64,000 nt of DNA from Vitellaria paradoxa. Lineage: Eukaryota > Streptophyta > Magnoliopsida > Ericales > Sapotaceae. Below the pieces are notes generated by a model, which was not told the DNA's origin, did not search any database, and worked only from the letters and a program-made list of their open reading frames with translations. The stretch lies in contig CM034244.1 in NCBI GenBank assembly GCA_019916065.1, forward strand, positions 28,822,471 to 28,886,470, in the 5' to 3' direction. Below are positions 45,082 to 58,800 of this stretch, piece by piece. Made by a program: the position numbers and the translations under genes. Numbering within the stretch: the stretch's first letter is position 1; each line of letters begins with the position of its first letter.

Positions 45082-45961
45082 TAATTTTGTTTGCTTTAGT
45101 TATGGATGAGATTATAAGACATATTCAGGATGAGGTGCCGTGGTGTATGCTATTTGCAGATGATATTGTTTTAGTAGATGAGACGAGAGAAGGAGTGAAT
45201 GCTAAGCTAGAATTGTGGCGGGATACGTTAGAGACAAAAGGGTTTAGGCTAAGCCGATGCAAGACGGAATATATGGAATGTAAGTTTAGTCAAAGTAGGA
45301 TAATGAGTAGTATAGAAGTAAGTTTACGCACACAAAAGATTGTAGAGAAAGATAAATTTAGGTACCTTGGATCTATGGTGCAACAAGATAGAGGGATTGA
45401 TACCGATGTAAGTCATAGGATTCAAGCTGGATGGACCAAATGGAGGAGTGCTTCGGGGGTTTTGTGCGACCGAAAAATCCCCCTCAAGGTGAAAGGAAAG
45501 TATTATAAGGTAGCGGTTAGACCAGCGCTGTTATATGGATCAGAGTGTTGGGCAGTAAAGCATAATCATGGTCAGAAGATGGTAATTGCGGAGATGAGGA
45601 TGCTAAGGTGGATGTGCGGGATTACAAGGAAAGATAGGATTAGGAACGAGGTAATTAGGGGCAAAGTAGGAATAGCACCGATTGAAGATAAAATGAGAGA
45701 AAATAGATTAAGATGGTTTGACCATGTTAGAAGGCGTCCAGCAGAGGCACTTGTTAGAAGGTGTGAAAGTATGGAGATTGTCAGGAGTAGGAGAGGTAGA
45801 GGAAGACCCAAGAGAAGCTGGAAAGAAACCATTAAACATGACCTAACCTATCTAGATTTATCGGAGGACATGCCCCTAAACAGATCAAATTGGCGTCGAC
45901 AAATCCATATAGCCGACCCCACCTAGTGGGAAAAGGCTTGGTTTGGTTTGATTTGGTTTGG
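45082..45961 (+). mobile_element. 5'-truncated RTE-type LINE
   Basis: TTATTGAATGAA flanks it at 45070-45081 and 45962-45973, and the similarity continues with an ATAATTTTGTTT-like stretch on both sides, as expected for target-primed insertion. The body is the C-terminal end of an RTE LINE ORF, and the 3' end is the short GGTTTGGTTT-type repeat (45939-45961) usual for RTE elements instead of poly(A). It starts 63 bp right of the MULE target duplication. Confidence 0.8.
45087..45926 (+). CDS. RTE LINE reverse transcriptase, C-terminal fragment
   Basis: An uninterrupted run of 280 codons to TAG at 45924-45926. It begins inside the RT domain (LFALVMDEIIRHIQDEV), includes the catalytic FADD box (LFADDIVLVDE), then GFRLSRCKTEYMECKFS, YLGSMVQQDRGIDTDVSHRI and the C-terminal region SECWAVKHNH..MRMLRWMCGITRKDRIRNE with RRGRGRPKRSW. 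The N-terminal endonuclease and the first RT motifs are missing through 5' truncation, so the fragment cannot be autonomous and has no start codon of its own. The absence of stops suggests recent insertion or transcribed-background luck. Confidence 0.85.
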   Translation: MFALVMDEIIRHIQDEVPWCMLFADDIVLVDETREGVNAKLELWRDTLETKGFRLSRCKTEYMECKFSQSRIMSSIEVSLRTQKIVEKDKFRYLGSMVQQDRGIDTDVSHRIQAGWTKWRSASGVLCDRKIPLKVKGKYYKVAVRPALLYGSECWAVKHNHGQKMVIAEMRMLRWMCGITRKDRIRNEVIRGKVGIAPIEDKMRENRLRWFDHVRRRPAEALVRRCESMEIVRSRRGRGRPKRSWKETIKHDLTYLDLSEDMPLNRSNWRRQIHIADPT

Positions 45962-45973
45962 TTATTGAATGAA

Positions 45974-46816
45974 AAGATAATTTGTTTTTTGAAATTCTCA
46001 TTGTAACCGCTTCCCTGCATTAGAAGGATGCCAATGTAATCATCAAAATTGTAGAGAACTTAAGGCATTGTTTGAAGTTTCAAAAAAAGTGAAAGGGTGC
46101 CTCATAACATTGATTGAGAATTATTTATTTTAGTTTAATGGTTTAAATATATTTATATTATTTTAATTTAAAATAAATATAAATGTATCTGAATCATTAA
46201 ATTTAATTATCAAAAAAAATTAAAAGTTAATATTGAAATGACGTTAAAAAATGACACGTGTTAAAATTTGATTGGAAAATGTAAGAAATTTTGAAATTTT
46301 TTTTAAAATTTTTCAAAAAATATTGAGTCTACAGGAGCCAATTGTAATTTGCAGCCAAACGGTTCTTAGCAGACGCTTGTGCAATTAACACAACGCGCTT
46401 AGGCCTCATTTGGCATATCTAAAAAATTCTAAAAATCACTATAAATATTCACCAACTCCTATACTTCTAATTTTCCTATCATTACTAATTTCAAAAAATT
46501 TTAATATTTTGCTTAAAAAATAAAAATTTGGAAGTAAGTTAATCGAATGTGTAAATTTTTTTTACAATCATATTATTCGTGTCGAAAATTTTTAAACGAG
46601 TACATTATTGCTATTTTATGCATTTTTTTTAAATTTATGAAAATAAATTTAAAAAATTATTTTCACGATTTATCACTTAAAAAAAAAAAGTTAAAATTAA
46701 CCTTAAATTACATTTTATTTCAATTTATCTTATTTTTTCTCGCTCCAATCAGGCTGGTAAGTGTATCTCGAGGACTTCCTTCGTGTTGCTGCGGTGCCGG
46801 CATCTGGGGGGAGGGA
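45974..46816. other. Spacer and promoter region of the methyltransferase gene
   Basis: AT-rich. It contains the second copy of the 63-bp palindrome (46136-46199). The promoter of the methyltransferase gene should lie here, but no TATA box stands out from the AT-rich background. An upstream ATG at 46547 would be in frame with the gene but gives an unlikely AT-derived peptide. Confidence 0.5.
46136..46199. repeat. 63-bp imperfect palindrome, copy 2
   Basis: Inverted halves around TTTTAATTTAAAA; very similar to 14436-14498 including the flanking TTTAAT and ATTAAA. Confidence 0.5.
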
Positions 46817-49800
46817 ATGGGGAAGCAAGGGAGGAAGCAGCGCCACCATCACCACCATAAGAATTCTTGCAGAGGAGGATCCTTCTTCAACCCTGAAGAA
46901 GACGGCGATGAACAATACCCATTTAGCCCACCTTCCTATTCTGATTCGAAACTCACTCTCTCCGATGAAAAGAACCAATCTGAAGAAGAAGAAGAAGAAG
47001 AAGAAGAAGTAGCGGACGAAGAGGGACCAAGTGAAGGCCAAAACTATCAAAACCCATCAGCGAGTGATATCCCATCAAAATTTTCACTGTATCAGCAATC
47101 CGTGCAGGTGACCAATTCACCGCAATCTCTATAAATTTTCTGTTGTTCCCGCAATATTTTGGTCATCTACATTCACTAGCAATTTACCGTACCTACAACA
47201 TTACTTAATTAAAATTAAATATATACGCATTTGTAATTAAGATATGTTATCATTTTTATAATTCAAAAACTCAAAATAAATTTTTTTATTCAAAAATCTA
47301 AAATTTTTATCTTTCTTGATGCAAGTATCATCATTGAGTTCAACGGTCTATCAAAAAACGTGAAGTGACTCAAAAATTAAGCAGGAGTTTAAAGGAAAAC
47401 TTTGGTTTGTAAAAGTGTTAACCATTCATTGAAAAATAAAATTCAATTTCAGTATTTGAATTTTAGTACGTGAGAGAAGCATTTTTGAAATGTATTGTGC
47501 TTTATTATATAGATGTATATCTGTATGTATAATAGTGATTGTGTGTGTTTTTATTATTGGTTGCAGTCCCCAAAAGGAGATATAAGTTATCTGCAGAAGT
47601 TCTTTCTGATATATGTGGGTGGGAGGTTACCCCTTCATCTGCAGGAAGATTTCTGTGGCACTGCTCTTCTTAGGTGATTCCTCTTTTGATTCTCTTGGCT
47701 GATTTGTTCTTTGATTTTATATGGTGGTGCTGTGTGATGTGTGTGTTTTTTGTTAAATTTTTTATTTTAAATAAAATAATAATTATAAAAAATTTCATTT
47801 GTGTAATTAATTAGGGATATAAAAGTAAAATAATGTCGTGATTAAAAATTTAAAACTTGTAAAATGACTTAATTAGGGGTAGTTATTAAGAGTTATTTGA
47901 TTTAACATTTGAATTTGGTGGGGGGTTGGAGGGCCTGAATTAAAGTTTCATTAATTTTTTTGGTAGATATAGATTATCATAATATGGATATTGGGTCAAT
48001 GGGGTTAACTTTGTTGGCATAGGAGAAAAATTGAGACACAAATAGAAGTAAATACATGTAAAAAATAGTTCTTTGGTGCTTTCTACTAGAATTTGGTGCG
48101 TTGGATTGGTTTGATTTGTTGTTATTGCATAGGTTCTAAAGTTCAAGCAAAATAGTTGTTTCACAAAGCACTTCAGGCAGCTATTGGCAGCAAGCAATTC
48201 CCTACTTCTATATCTGCTACTTTTCCATCTTAATTTTTTTTTTTATTCTTTCACCTAAATTTGATTTTTTTTGTCTGTTTAGTTGTTTTTAGGCAGGTTA
48301 GCCAAATTAAAAAAAAATCATTGAAAATATAAAAAAATCAAACATGAACTAAATAGCTATTTTTTTTTTTTTAAATAACAGGCTTTTTTTTTTTTTTGGG
48401 GTCTTGAATGTCGGTTTCCCTATTTGGAAACAAAATTTCCCCACTGTTTTTGGCAAATGTGAATAGTATGCTTAAAAAACTATGAAAAACAAAAGAAAAT
48501 CAAATTTCAGTGAAACAAAGTCTTATAAATTAAAAAAAAAAATTCAAAATAGCAGTAGCCTGGCTACTTGTTGCCAAACTAAGCCCAATCTGCACTTATC
48601 AAATGCATATGGAACATTTTATATGATCCCAAACAACCTTTCACCTGATATGATACTAACAAGTACATGAAAAAGTGGACCATACAGCTTATGGATTACA
48701 GAATGACAGAGTCTAGTTGTGTAGTGAAGGTTGCTTTGGCACTCCTTTCCAAATGTGGAATACAGTTTTGGTGACTTTGTCTTTGTCAAGCTCAAATATG
48801 GTTGGTTGGGGTGTGTTAGCTGACTTTAGGCTTCCCTTATTATTAGGGTTTTTGTTGCATGCGGAGCTTAAAATTGGCTACAAAAAAAATTTTGCCTGTC
48901 TCTCAAAGACAACCTTTAGTCCAATTTGAAGTGTTAACATTCTTCATCTTCTTATGTGCTTCACAGTACAGAATGGCTTCGCAGTGACTCTAGAAGGACT
49001 GCTGTAGGATTAGATTTGGACCTTGAGGCAGTTAACTGGTGCATGGAAAACAATGTTAACAAGATCGGGGTTGATGCGTATTCAAGAATATCTCTGTTTC
49101 ATGGCAATGTCTTGCATCCTCACGAGGCTAGATTAGTCAAATTGGAGAACCAATACCTCATCAGAAACATTACTCTGAATGATAATGAAGATAATGGTTT
49201 AGAGACAGTTCCACCGGAATCCACTGGACAAGAAAATCCCTGTGGTTTTACTAATGGTAAGTTAATGAAGGGCTTTCCGTTGCCAGCAAGGGATATTGTC
49301 TGTGCTTTTAACTACAGTTGTTGCTGTCTCCATAGTCGCGTAGATCTGGTTTCATATTTCAAGCATGCCCGGAATGCCTTGTCTAGAAAAGGTGGTATAT
49401 TTGTGATGGATTTATATGGAGGCACTTCGTCAGAATGTGAGCTTAAGCTGCAGAGGAAGTTTCCCAATTTCACAGTATGCTCTTACTGCCTTAAAAAGCT
49501 TTTATATATCATATCACGAGTTCATGATACACCGATGAGACTGATTTTCACTTGTCGCAGCCCTTCATAACACTAATGATTGGAAGGGGATCTAAGTATT
49601 TTTATTAATTTGATCCCTTTAAATAACACTACTATTTTTGCTGATGTCTAAATTGACAGCATCTTACTTGGCAACAGAAATCTTGTGGGCCAAAACAGTT
49701 ACATGTTATCCTGTAAGGAAAATTATGTCAATCGATTTCCTTTTTATGCCAGCAGCACCAATTAATATAGCAAGCATCCCAATTCAGGCTTTTTCATTTC

Positions 49801-52800
49801 TGAATCAGATGCTTTGGACATCATTGATGCAATCATGAATTGTTCTTATTTTGTTCTAGAATTACACATGCAGAAGTTCATATCTTATCCTCCAACTCAG
49901 CATCTCCTGCAATATCTATCCCTGCTAACACCCCCATTTTTGCCCAGTGCTGTGGTGAGATGGCCAAACTGTCAAGAGGCAGCTTCATTAGATTCTGAAA
50001 TCTTGATCTATCTTTGTTGCACAATAACATGGGCTAAGTGAACAAATTTAGGAATTCTTTTTTATTCCTTATTTTGTCCACATTGCTTTTCTTTTATTGA
50101 ACACACTTTCTTTTTTTCTTCGTGACTTTTGGTAACATTCCCATTCTTAGGTGCAAGATCTATGTCTATGAATTGATAGGCCCAAGTTATTAGCTTCACA
50201 ATCATGAGTTTTTAGAATCAGTAGGGTTGTGGAAGCTTTCATTTGAAAAATTGGAAGCCAAGAATCAACCGAGGAACTATAACTATAACCCCCTCACCCC
50301 CCCCCCCGGGGGGGAAAAAAGAGGAACTGTATCATCATTTTTTTAATAAGATACCAAAGTAAATGATTTGCTATTTCTTAATTAAAAAAATATTTTTTTT
50401 TTGAATCTTAATTAAAAAAATATTAGGAAATCATTGGATAGGATTCCTATTTCTTATTGACATTCCGATCAAGTTGTTGAAATCACCCTAAGTTTTCATT
50501 AGTTTCTGGTAATATTGAAAAATTTTCAGCCTACTAGAAACATGCAGGGAATATTTATTGTCTTTCCCATCAAGTTTTCATTACTTTTTTAGTAATATTG
50601 AGAAGTTTTCAGTATTCCAGATACATGCAAGCAGTTTCTTGTTTGGGTATACTTGCCTCTACGTGCAGAACACACTGAATTCTTGACAAATCTTTGTTGC
50701 TTTCCAAACACACAAAACCTTTTTATTCATAGTCCAAATTTTGAATTGGTTGTAGATGTTGAATTCTCACTTAGTTGTGCTTTCTACTTCTTCTAGTATG
50801 TATGGGAGCAAGCTGGATTTGATATTGTTCAACGCAAAACAAGAATTAGCCTCCATTTTCATCTCCAAAAGCAGCAGAGAAAACTTCGCCATGCATTTTC
50901 ATACACCTGGAGACTGTAAGTTTGTTGCTCTTCTCACCAAAGATGTATTCTGTCTATCTGCATTTTCCTTTACAGCCTGTTTGGATAGAGAGAAATGGGA
51001 AGAAAAGAAGAGAAAAGAAAAGATTTTAAAAGTCAACTCTTGTTTGTGAGGTTTTTGAGGAAAGAAAAGAAAAGAAATGGGAAGAAATGGGAAGAAAAGT
51101 GAGTGGTTAGTTTTTAAAATTTTCATCCTCCCAAAAGTTGGAAGAAATGGAGAGAAGAGAAAAGGTGTTTAATAAAATTTTTAAAATGACACATTTATTC
51201 ATGAAATAAAGAATAAGAAAGAAAAAAAAATTACAAACATGTCCTAGTGCAAATTAAACCCTTTTAACTTCGTCACGTTGGTAGATTTTTACTAGTCTTC
51301 TTAAGTTTCATCCCTTCAACCCTTTCTAGCCGTTTTACAGCCTAGGTAAGTCTTTTTTTTTTTTTTTTCCAATAAAGTTTTGCTCGGTTTCTTTCTTTTA
51401 TTTATTTTTTATTTTTTTTCTGGTTCAACAACGTTTTAAGGTAAGCTTTATTCATTCCTATACATTCCTATATACATATATATATATATATATATCAAGC
51501 TTAGTTCGGAATGCCAGTGCTCTCTAGTTTCAAGGTTTTTCTTTCTTTTTTCTTTTCTTCCCAATAGCGTTCTGCATTAATTTTTTTTATTTTTTTTTTC
51601 AGTATTATCATTTGTAGTTTGGTGCAACACTTCTCAATTTATTTGTTTTCTTGCTTGAATCATGTAGTCAAATGGGTAATGTATCATAATTATATTATAC
51701 CTTGTAGTGTAGTCCGTTAGTAAACCCAATTGCTTTGTACTCCCTAATTGGCATTCCTTGCGGTTATAGCTTTAGGTTAAGAAGCATGAATACAAATATA
51801 GGTATAGACATAAATACGACAATTTGAAAAAAAAAAAAATGAGGATACGGACACGACGGCCATATAGCCAAAAAATATAAATTTTATATACTTTTTAGAT
51901 ATGTATACAATAAAACTAATTCAATATATAAAAAATAACAAAATAAAAGTTTTAAGATTTTATAATTTTAGGAGTTTCACTACTCAAATTTAGATTTGTT
52001 TTAATTATATATTTGAAAAAAAAATAAAATAATAGGACATATCTTGTGGCGTATCCGACACGTATCTTGGATTGTCTAAGGAGTATGTGTGTCCGATACG
52101 TGTTGGAAACAGATACAGTGCCCATTTTAAAGTGTCCGTGCTTTCCAGGCTTGAGGGCAATCCCAATTCTAAGCTATTTTTCACCCTTAATTCTAATCTA
52201 TTTTTCAAAACATTAGTTCAAATGATACCCGATAATCAAATGCCCTAAAGAAAAAAAAAAAAAAAAGAAAAAAAGATGAAAAGAAAAACAAAAAGAAAAA
52301 AAAGTAAAAAATCAAAGTGTTGAAACTAGTAAAGCTACACATTGACTCACTGCAATAATTTTACATAGCATATTTTTGATAGATGCGCTTTGTTCCACAT
52401 TGATGCATTTTTTTTAAATCATATTGTTTTTTAAAGTTAGACCATCATAATACTAATTAGATTATTTTTTTTATTGTTTTTATTTTCTTAAATTTGACAA
52501 TAGGCAAAGCTTGAAGCAGAAAAATGGATGACTAAACCTATAAAAAATTATTATAGTTTGTTGGAACTCTTTGCTAAAGATAGGGCAATAGGAGAAGGCG
52601 CTGTAACTGCAAAAGAAAAAAAATGGGCCAATTCAATAAGTAAAAATAATATTGAAATTATTGAAGGTATCAATCAACTTTTATTTGAAAATGAAATCTA
52701 TTTGGGGAATTTCATGATTTGGGTGAAGAAGCAGATATGAGATCTCCTGAACAAGTATCTCAAGCAGCTAGTCAAAATGTAATGAACTCAAAATGTGAGA

Positions 52801-55800
52801 AGAAAAAAGTTATAAAAGATGATGACATTGAGGTTTTGAAAGGTGCACTTAACAATGTTGTTGAGGCAATCAGAGAAGGAAATTCAATCATTGAAAAATC
52901 TCAGTCACGTGTTTACAAGATGAAATTTATAATGCATTGGTGGCTATTGGATTGGAGGAATACTTATTGGATAATTCGTATATTTTCCTCATTCAGAATC
53001 CAAAGAAAACAAGGGCCTTCTTTGATTGTCTATTTGAGAGGCATAAACATATTTTGGAGAGGGTGATACAGGCGTCTTATAATGTTCAATTTTGATGATG
53101 GCTTCATTAAGTATTTTATTTGGGGTATTGAAAAACTTATGATTTTGTAGAGCTTTAGAATGAAGATGAACCAAACATTCTTTTCACAACCTTAAATAAA
53201 CCAAACATGAAGATGAGAAATCATGTTTCCCCATAAATAAACCAAACATTGTTAAGCTTAAAAAATCATAATTTTTTCGATACCCAAAACAATATATTCG
53301 ATGAAGCCATCATCAAAATCAAACATTATAAGATGCTTGCATCACCTTCTCCAAAATATATTTATGCCCCTCAAATGGACAACCAAAGAAGGCCCTTCAT
53401 TTGTTTGGATTCTGAATGAGGAAAATATATGAATCATCCAATACGTATTCCTCCAATCCAATAGCCACCAATGCATTATAAATTTCATCTTCAGTGTAGA
53501 CACGTGATCGAGATTTTTCAATGATTGAATTTCCTTCTCTGATTACCTTAGCAACATTGTCAGGTGCATCTTTCAAAATCTCAATGTCATCATCTTTTAT
53601 AACTTTTTTCTTCCTACCTTTTGGGTTCATTGCATTTTGACTAGCTGCTTGAGATACTTGTTTAGGAGATCCTATATCGCTTCTTCACCTAAATCACGAA
53701 AGCTCTCCAAATGGATTTCATTTTTAGTTAAAATTTGATCAATACCTTCAATAGTTTTAGTATTATTTTCTTTTTTCTTTTCTTTCTTGCTTTTCTTTTT
53801 TTGATAAGTATCCATATTATTTTCACTCATTGAATTGGCCCATTTTTGTCTTTTTTCTTTTCTACCTACAGCTCTTTCTCCTGTTGCCCTATCTTTAGCA
53901 AAGAGTTCCAACAAACTATCATAATTTTTTGTAGGTTTAGTCATCTATTTTTCTGCTTCAAGCTTTGCCTATTGTCAAATTTAAGAAAATAAAAACAATA
54001 AAAAATAATCTAATTAGTATTATGGTAGTCTAACTTTAAAAAATATTATGATTTAAAAAAAATGCATCAATGTGGAGCAAAGCACATCTGTTAAAATATA
54101 TTATGTAATATTATTACAGTGAGTCAATGAGTAGCTTTGCTAGTTTCAACATTTTGATTTTTTTTTCCTGTTTTTGGGTTTTTTTTTTGGCATTTAATTA
54201 GTGGATATTATTTGAACTGATGTTTTGAAAAATAGATTAGAATTAAGGGTGAAAAATAGCTTAGAATTGGGATTGCCTTGAAATTGTAATCCCAATGAAT
54301 GCCAATTAGGGAGTACAAAGCAACTGGGTTTACTAATAGACTACACTATAAAGTATAATATGATTACGATATATTACCTATTTGGCTGCATGATTCAAGT
54401 AAGAAAACAAATAAACTAAGAAGTGTTGCACAAAATTACAAATAATAATACTGAAAAAAAATTTCAATGTAGAGCACTGTTGAAAAAAAAAAAAAAGAAA
54501 AAAGAAAAAGAAAACGTACCTTCAAACTAGAGAACAGTAGTGTTCTGAACTAAGCTTGATATATATATTGTTAATGTGCATTAATAAGATTTATGTATCT
54601 ATCTATGGATGTATCCATACGTAATGTAGGATGTATCTAAACTCTAGGAAATCTGGAAGGACACTCTTTGTACATGCATATATATACTCATAGATAATCC
54701 AAATAATACAAGTTCAGATTTTCCATTTCAATAAGTCTTGTTTCATAACATGGTATTAGAACAGGTTCTGCTCACTGTCTAAACAAACTAAGAACGTGAG
54801 AGGCTAGCAATCGTTGGCGACGCGAAGAGCTATTTATCCATCTCCTGTGATCTTCCGACCAAGGAATATTCACAGGTAGAGTCGCCTACCACCGACGAGT
54901 TCATTTGCCAAAGGCCTCTCGCCGAAGAATCAGCCACGCGCCCACACGCGCCACTCAATCGTTGGCGCATGAATCTCACTTGCAGTACCCTTGCCGGCAC
55001 TTGAGCACACATGCGTCATCGTACTGACCTCTTCTTTTTTCTGTGCCATCGTCCACCTCCGGTGAGCTGGGTTGTGGTGTTTATTTGTCGTTTGGGCTTG
55101 TCTCTCAAAGTCCTTCGTTGATTGTTTGTTCATGGTCATTGTTCCTCTTTCCCAGTTGAGTGTGCAGTGTATTTTCTGGCTCTAATGGCTTCCTCAAATC
55201 CACTTGTTGAACAAAAGTTTTTCTAATTCTGTCCTTCTGCCAAACAATTGACAACTAGGAAGTTAAATGGAACAAACTACATTCAATGGTCCAAAGCCAT
55301 TAATGTTGCATTAACTGGATATGGCAAACAAAAACACTTAACCGAGTTAGGACCAAATCAGTCTAATCCTAGGTATGATGATTGGAATCAGGAAGATGTT
55401 CATTTGGTTAGTTTGCTGTGTAACTCTATGGAACCCCATGTTGCTGACATGTGCACTCATCTAGATACGTGCAAAGATATATGGGAGTATTATTTTCAAG
55501 TAACTTCACTAGCATGTATGATCTCTCACTTGAGTTCTTTCAGCTGCAACAATTAGGCAAATCAGTCACTGAATATTTTGTCTCTTGGAAAGGAGTTTAT
55601 GAAGAATTGAACTCTTTGCAGCTATTATCTTTAGATTTTATTGAGATGTAGAAGCAACGAGAATAGATGGTGGTGCTTCGTTTTCTTGCTGGCCTAAACT
55701 CTGAATTTGAGCCAGTTAAAGCCCAAATACTTAGTGAAGCCTCTCTTCCCACATTTGCAGAAACTTATTCTAGAGTTATGAGGGCTGCTTCTCAAAAATT

Positions 55801-58800
55801 CATCAATTACTGCAAATACTACACAATCTGCCCTTATCAATCAGACACCTTCAGATAGTAAAAATCCTAGTTATCATACCCCGTCTCAGTCTGGTGGGAG
55901 CCGTGGAGGTCATGGTCGTGGAGGTCGTAATATAAGGCCTATATGCTCCCATTGTGATCGTGTTGGACATGTTAAGGAGAATTGTTTAGATTTTCATGGG
56001 AAGCCAGCTCACATGGCTCATGCAGCTTCATTTGATGTCCCTACAGATAAACCCAGCACTAATGAGATTGCCAAAATAACAAGTGTGACTATTTCAGGAG
56101 AAGAATATGCCAAACTTCTCCAGTATCAAATAGCTTATCAGGCATCTCTTCCCACAGCTTCTTTAGCTCATCGAGGTAATCCTACTGCTTGTATGTCTAC
56201 CTCTTCGCAGATATCCTGGGTTCTTGATTCTATTGCTTGAGATCATATGTCAGGCACTTCTTCGTTACTATCTGATATTTAGCATTCCTCCATTTCTTAT
56301 GTTACCACAGCTAATGGTTCATTCAATCCAGTTAAGGGTATCGGTAAACCATTTTTATCTCTTGATTTCCCTTATCCTTTGTGTTATATATTCCTTCATT
56401 ATCTTTTAATCTGTTAGCAAACTCACCAATTTACTAAATTGTTCAATAACATTCTTTTCTAATTCTGTAATAATTTAGGATTTGAAGACGTAGAGGAGGA
56501 TTGGATGAGGGAATGAAGCTCAAGGCCTTTATTATCTGATTGGCCCGTCAACCTCCACATCAGTTGCTTGTCTTATAGTTGCATCACTTGTTGAAATTCA
56601 CTGTCGTCTTGATCATCCATCCATTGATAGGTTGAAAATTATGGTACCCAATTTGAGTCAATTACAAGGTTTGGATTTTGAGTCTTGTAAGTTAGGAAAG
56701 TATCATCGTGCTTCCTTTAGTCTCAGAGTTAATAATAGGTCATGAGTCCTTTTTATTTAGTTGATTCAGATGTTTGGAGGCCTAGTCGTGTTATTTAATG
56801 AAAGATTGCTCAGAGTTATTTTCTATCTTTCAGACTTTTTGTGCTGAAATTAAAACTCAATTTAACGTGCCTATTAAGATTTTTCGTTATGATAATACTA
56901 AGGAATAATTTTCCTAACCTTTCACTGATTTTATGACATCTTCTGATATACTCCATCAGTTTTCTTACTCTCACACTCCACAACAAAATGAAGTTGGGGA
57001 GAGGAAGAATTTACATCTTGTTAAGATAGCTGCTTGTGCACTTAAGTGTGTATTTCTGGGTTATTCTCGGTTGCAAAGAGGATATTGATGTTATAGTCGA
57101 TCTCTCTATCGATATTTTGTTTGTACTGATGTTTCATTCTTTGAGTCTACTCTATTTCTGATACTCAAACTTTGTTAAGTTTGAATGAGAGTCTTCCTTT
57201 GCCTGTGATTCCCTTTTTTCATCTTCGTCATCCTAATTTGCAGGTTTACACCAGATAATCGGTAGCCAATGAGTCCTCATCTGACGCTTTAGGCACTCCA
57301 GCTCTTCCTTTCCATTCTTCAGATCCTCCTCTTGAGATAGAACCCGATGATCTTGATCTCTTAGTTGCCCTTCAGAAAGGTAGACGTACTTGCAACTCCC
57401 ATCCTATTTCTAATTTTGTCTCTTATACACTCTTGTCTTCTCCTTAACATGCTTTTGTTTCATCTCTGTTTTCTATTTCTATTCCTAACTCCGTGACTGA
57501 AGCTTTGTCCCATCCTAAATGGTGTTATGCTATGGAGGAAGAAATGTTTGCTTTTTGAGCTAATGATAATTAGGATTTGGTAGTTTTTTCTCTGGAATGT
57601 CAGTTGTTGGTTGTTAATGGGTGTATAATTTCAAAATTTACCCTGATGGCTCGATTGATCGTCTGAAAGCACGACTGGTTGCTAACGGGTATGCTTAGAT
57701 GTATGGCCTTGATTTTTCAGAGACTTTCTCTCTTTTGGCCAAAATTACATCTATTCCTCTTCTCATTTCATTTACTGCCATTTTTCATTGGCCACTTCAT
57801 CAACTGGATGTTAAAAATGATTTCCTTCATGGTGATCTTGTTGAGGAAGCGTATATGGAGCAATCTCCTAGATTTGTTGCTCAAAGGGAGTCTGGGTTAG
57901 TTTGCAAATCAAAGAAATCATTGTATGGCCTAAAACAGTTCCCTCGAATATGGTTTGGCAAATTTAGTGAGGGGGTGATGGATTTTGGATTAACACGTTG
58001 TAGAGTTGATCACTCAGTTTTTTTATTGTCATTCTTTTCGAGGGAGGATATGGTTATTGGTATGTGGATGATATTATAATCACAGGAGATGATACTTAAG
58101 GTATTCGTGATTTGAAACTGTTTCTTCAAGCCAAGTTTAATGCTAAAGACTTGGGATCATCGAAGTATTTTCTGGGCATTGAAATTACAAGATCATGCAA
58201 GGGTATTGCCTTTTTTCAGAGGAAATATGTACTTGATTTATTGTCTAAAACAGGTGTGTTGGGGACAAACCAATTGATTCTCCAATGGATCCCAATACTA
58301 AACTTCTTGTAGATACGGGAGAAATGTTGGATGATCCTGATTGATATCGTAGATTGGTTAGCAAACTTAATTATTTGACAGTTACACAGCCAAACATCTC
58401 ATTTGCTACAAATATAGTTAGTCAGTTCCTTGATGCACCTCATTCTTGTCATTGGGATGTAATCATTAGTATTTTGAGGTATCTAAAAGGTACTCCAAGA
58501 CGTGATTTGTGATATCAAGATAATGGTCATATCTTTGTTTAAGGATACACAGATGCTGATTAGGCTAGATTTCCTTTAGATAGACGGTCAACTATTGGAT
58601 ACTATATTTTTGTACGAGGAAACTTATTATCTTGGAAAAGTAAAAAGTAACAAGTGGTGGCAAGATCAATGTAGAGTCAAAATATAGAGTCATGGCACAT
58701 ACTTCTAGTGAATTGATTTGGATACATCATATGTTAAAGGAGTTGGGAGTTTCTATGTTATAGCTTATGGAACTATTTTGTGACAATCACGCTGCTATTT

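Larger units (their letters stand above)
50973..53148 (+). repeat. Left arm of the foldback element
   Basis: Contains, in order, the TIR, an AAAGTTGG/GAAAAG-rich region, a TA microsatellite (51475-51496), a nested MITE (about 51770-52152) absent from the right arm, and the Myb-like fragment. Confidence 0.75.

Noticed and set aside
46547..46816. Upstream in-frame ATG of the methyltransferase
   Set aside because: The extra 90 residues are Phe/Lys/Asn-rich and come from AT-rich spacer DNA.
49475..49570. Continuation of methyltransferase exon 3 to an in-frame stop
   Set aside because: A good GT donor after FPNFT and an in-phase exon at 50797 continuing the family sequence are better support.
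54830..55139. Two minus-strand open frames in the copia leader
   Set aside because: They lie between the 5' LTR and gag, have no family match I recognise, and the copia element explains the sequence.
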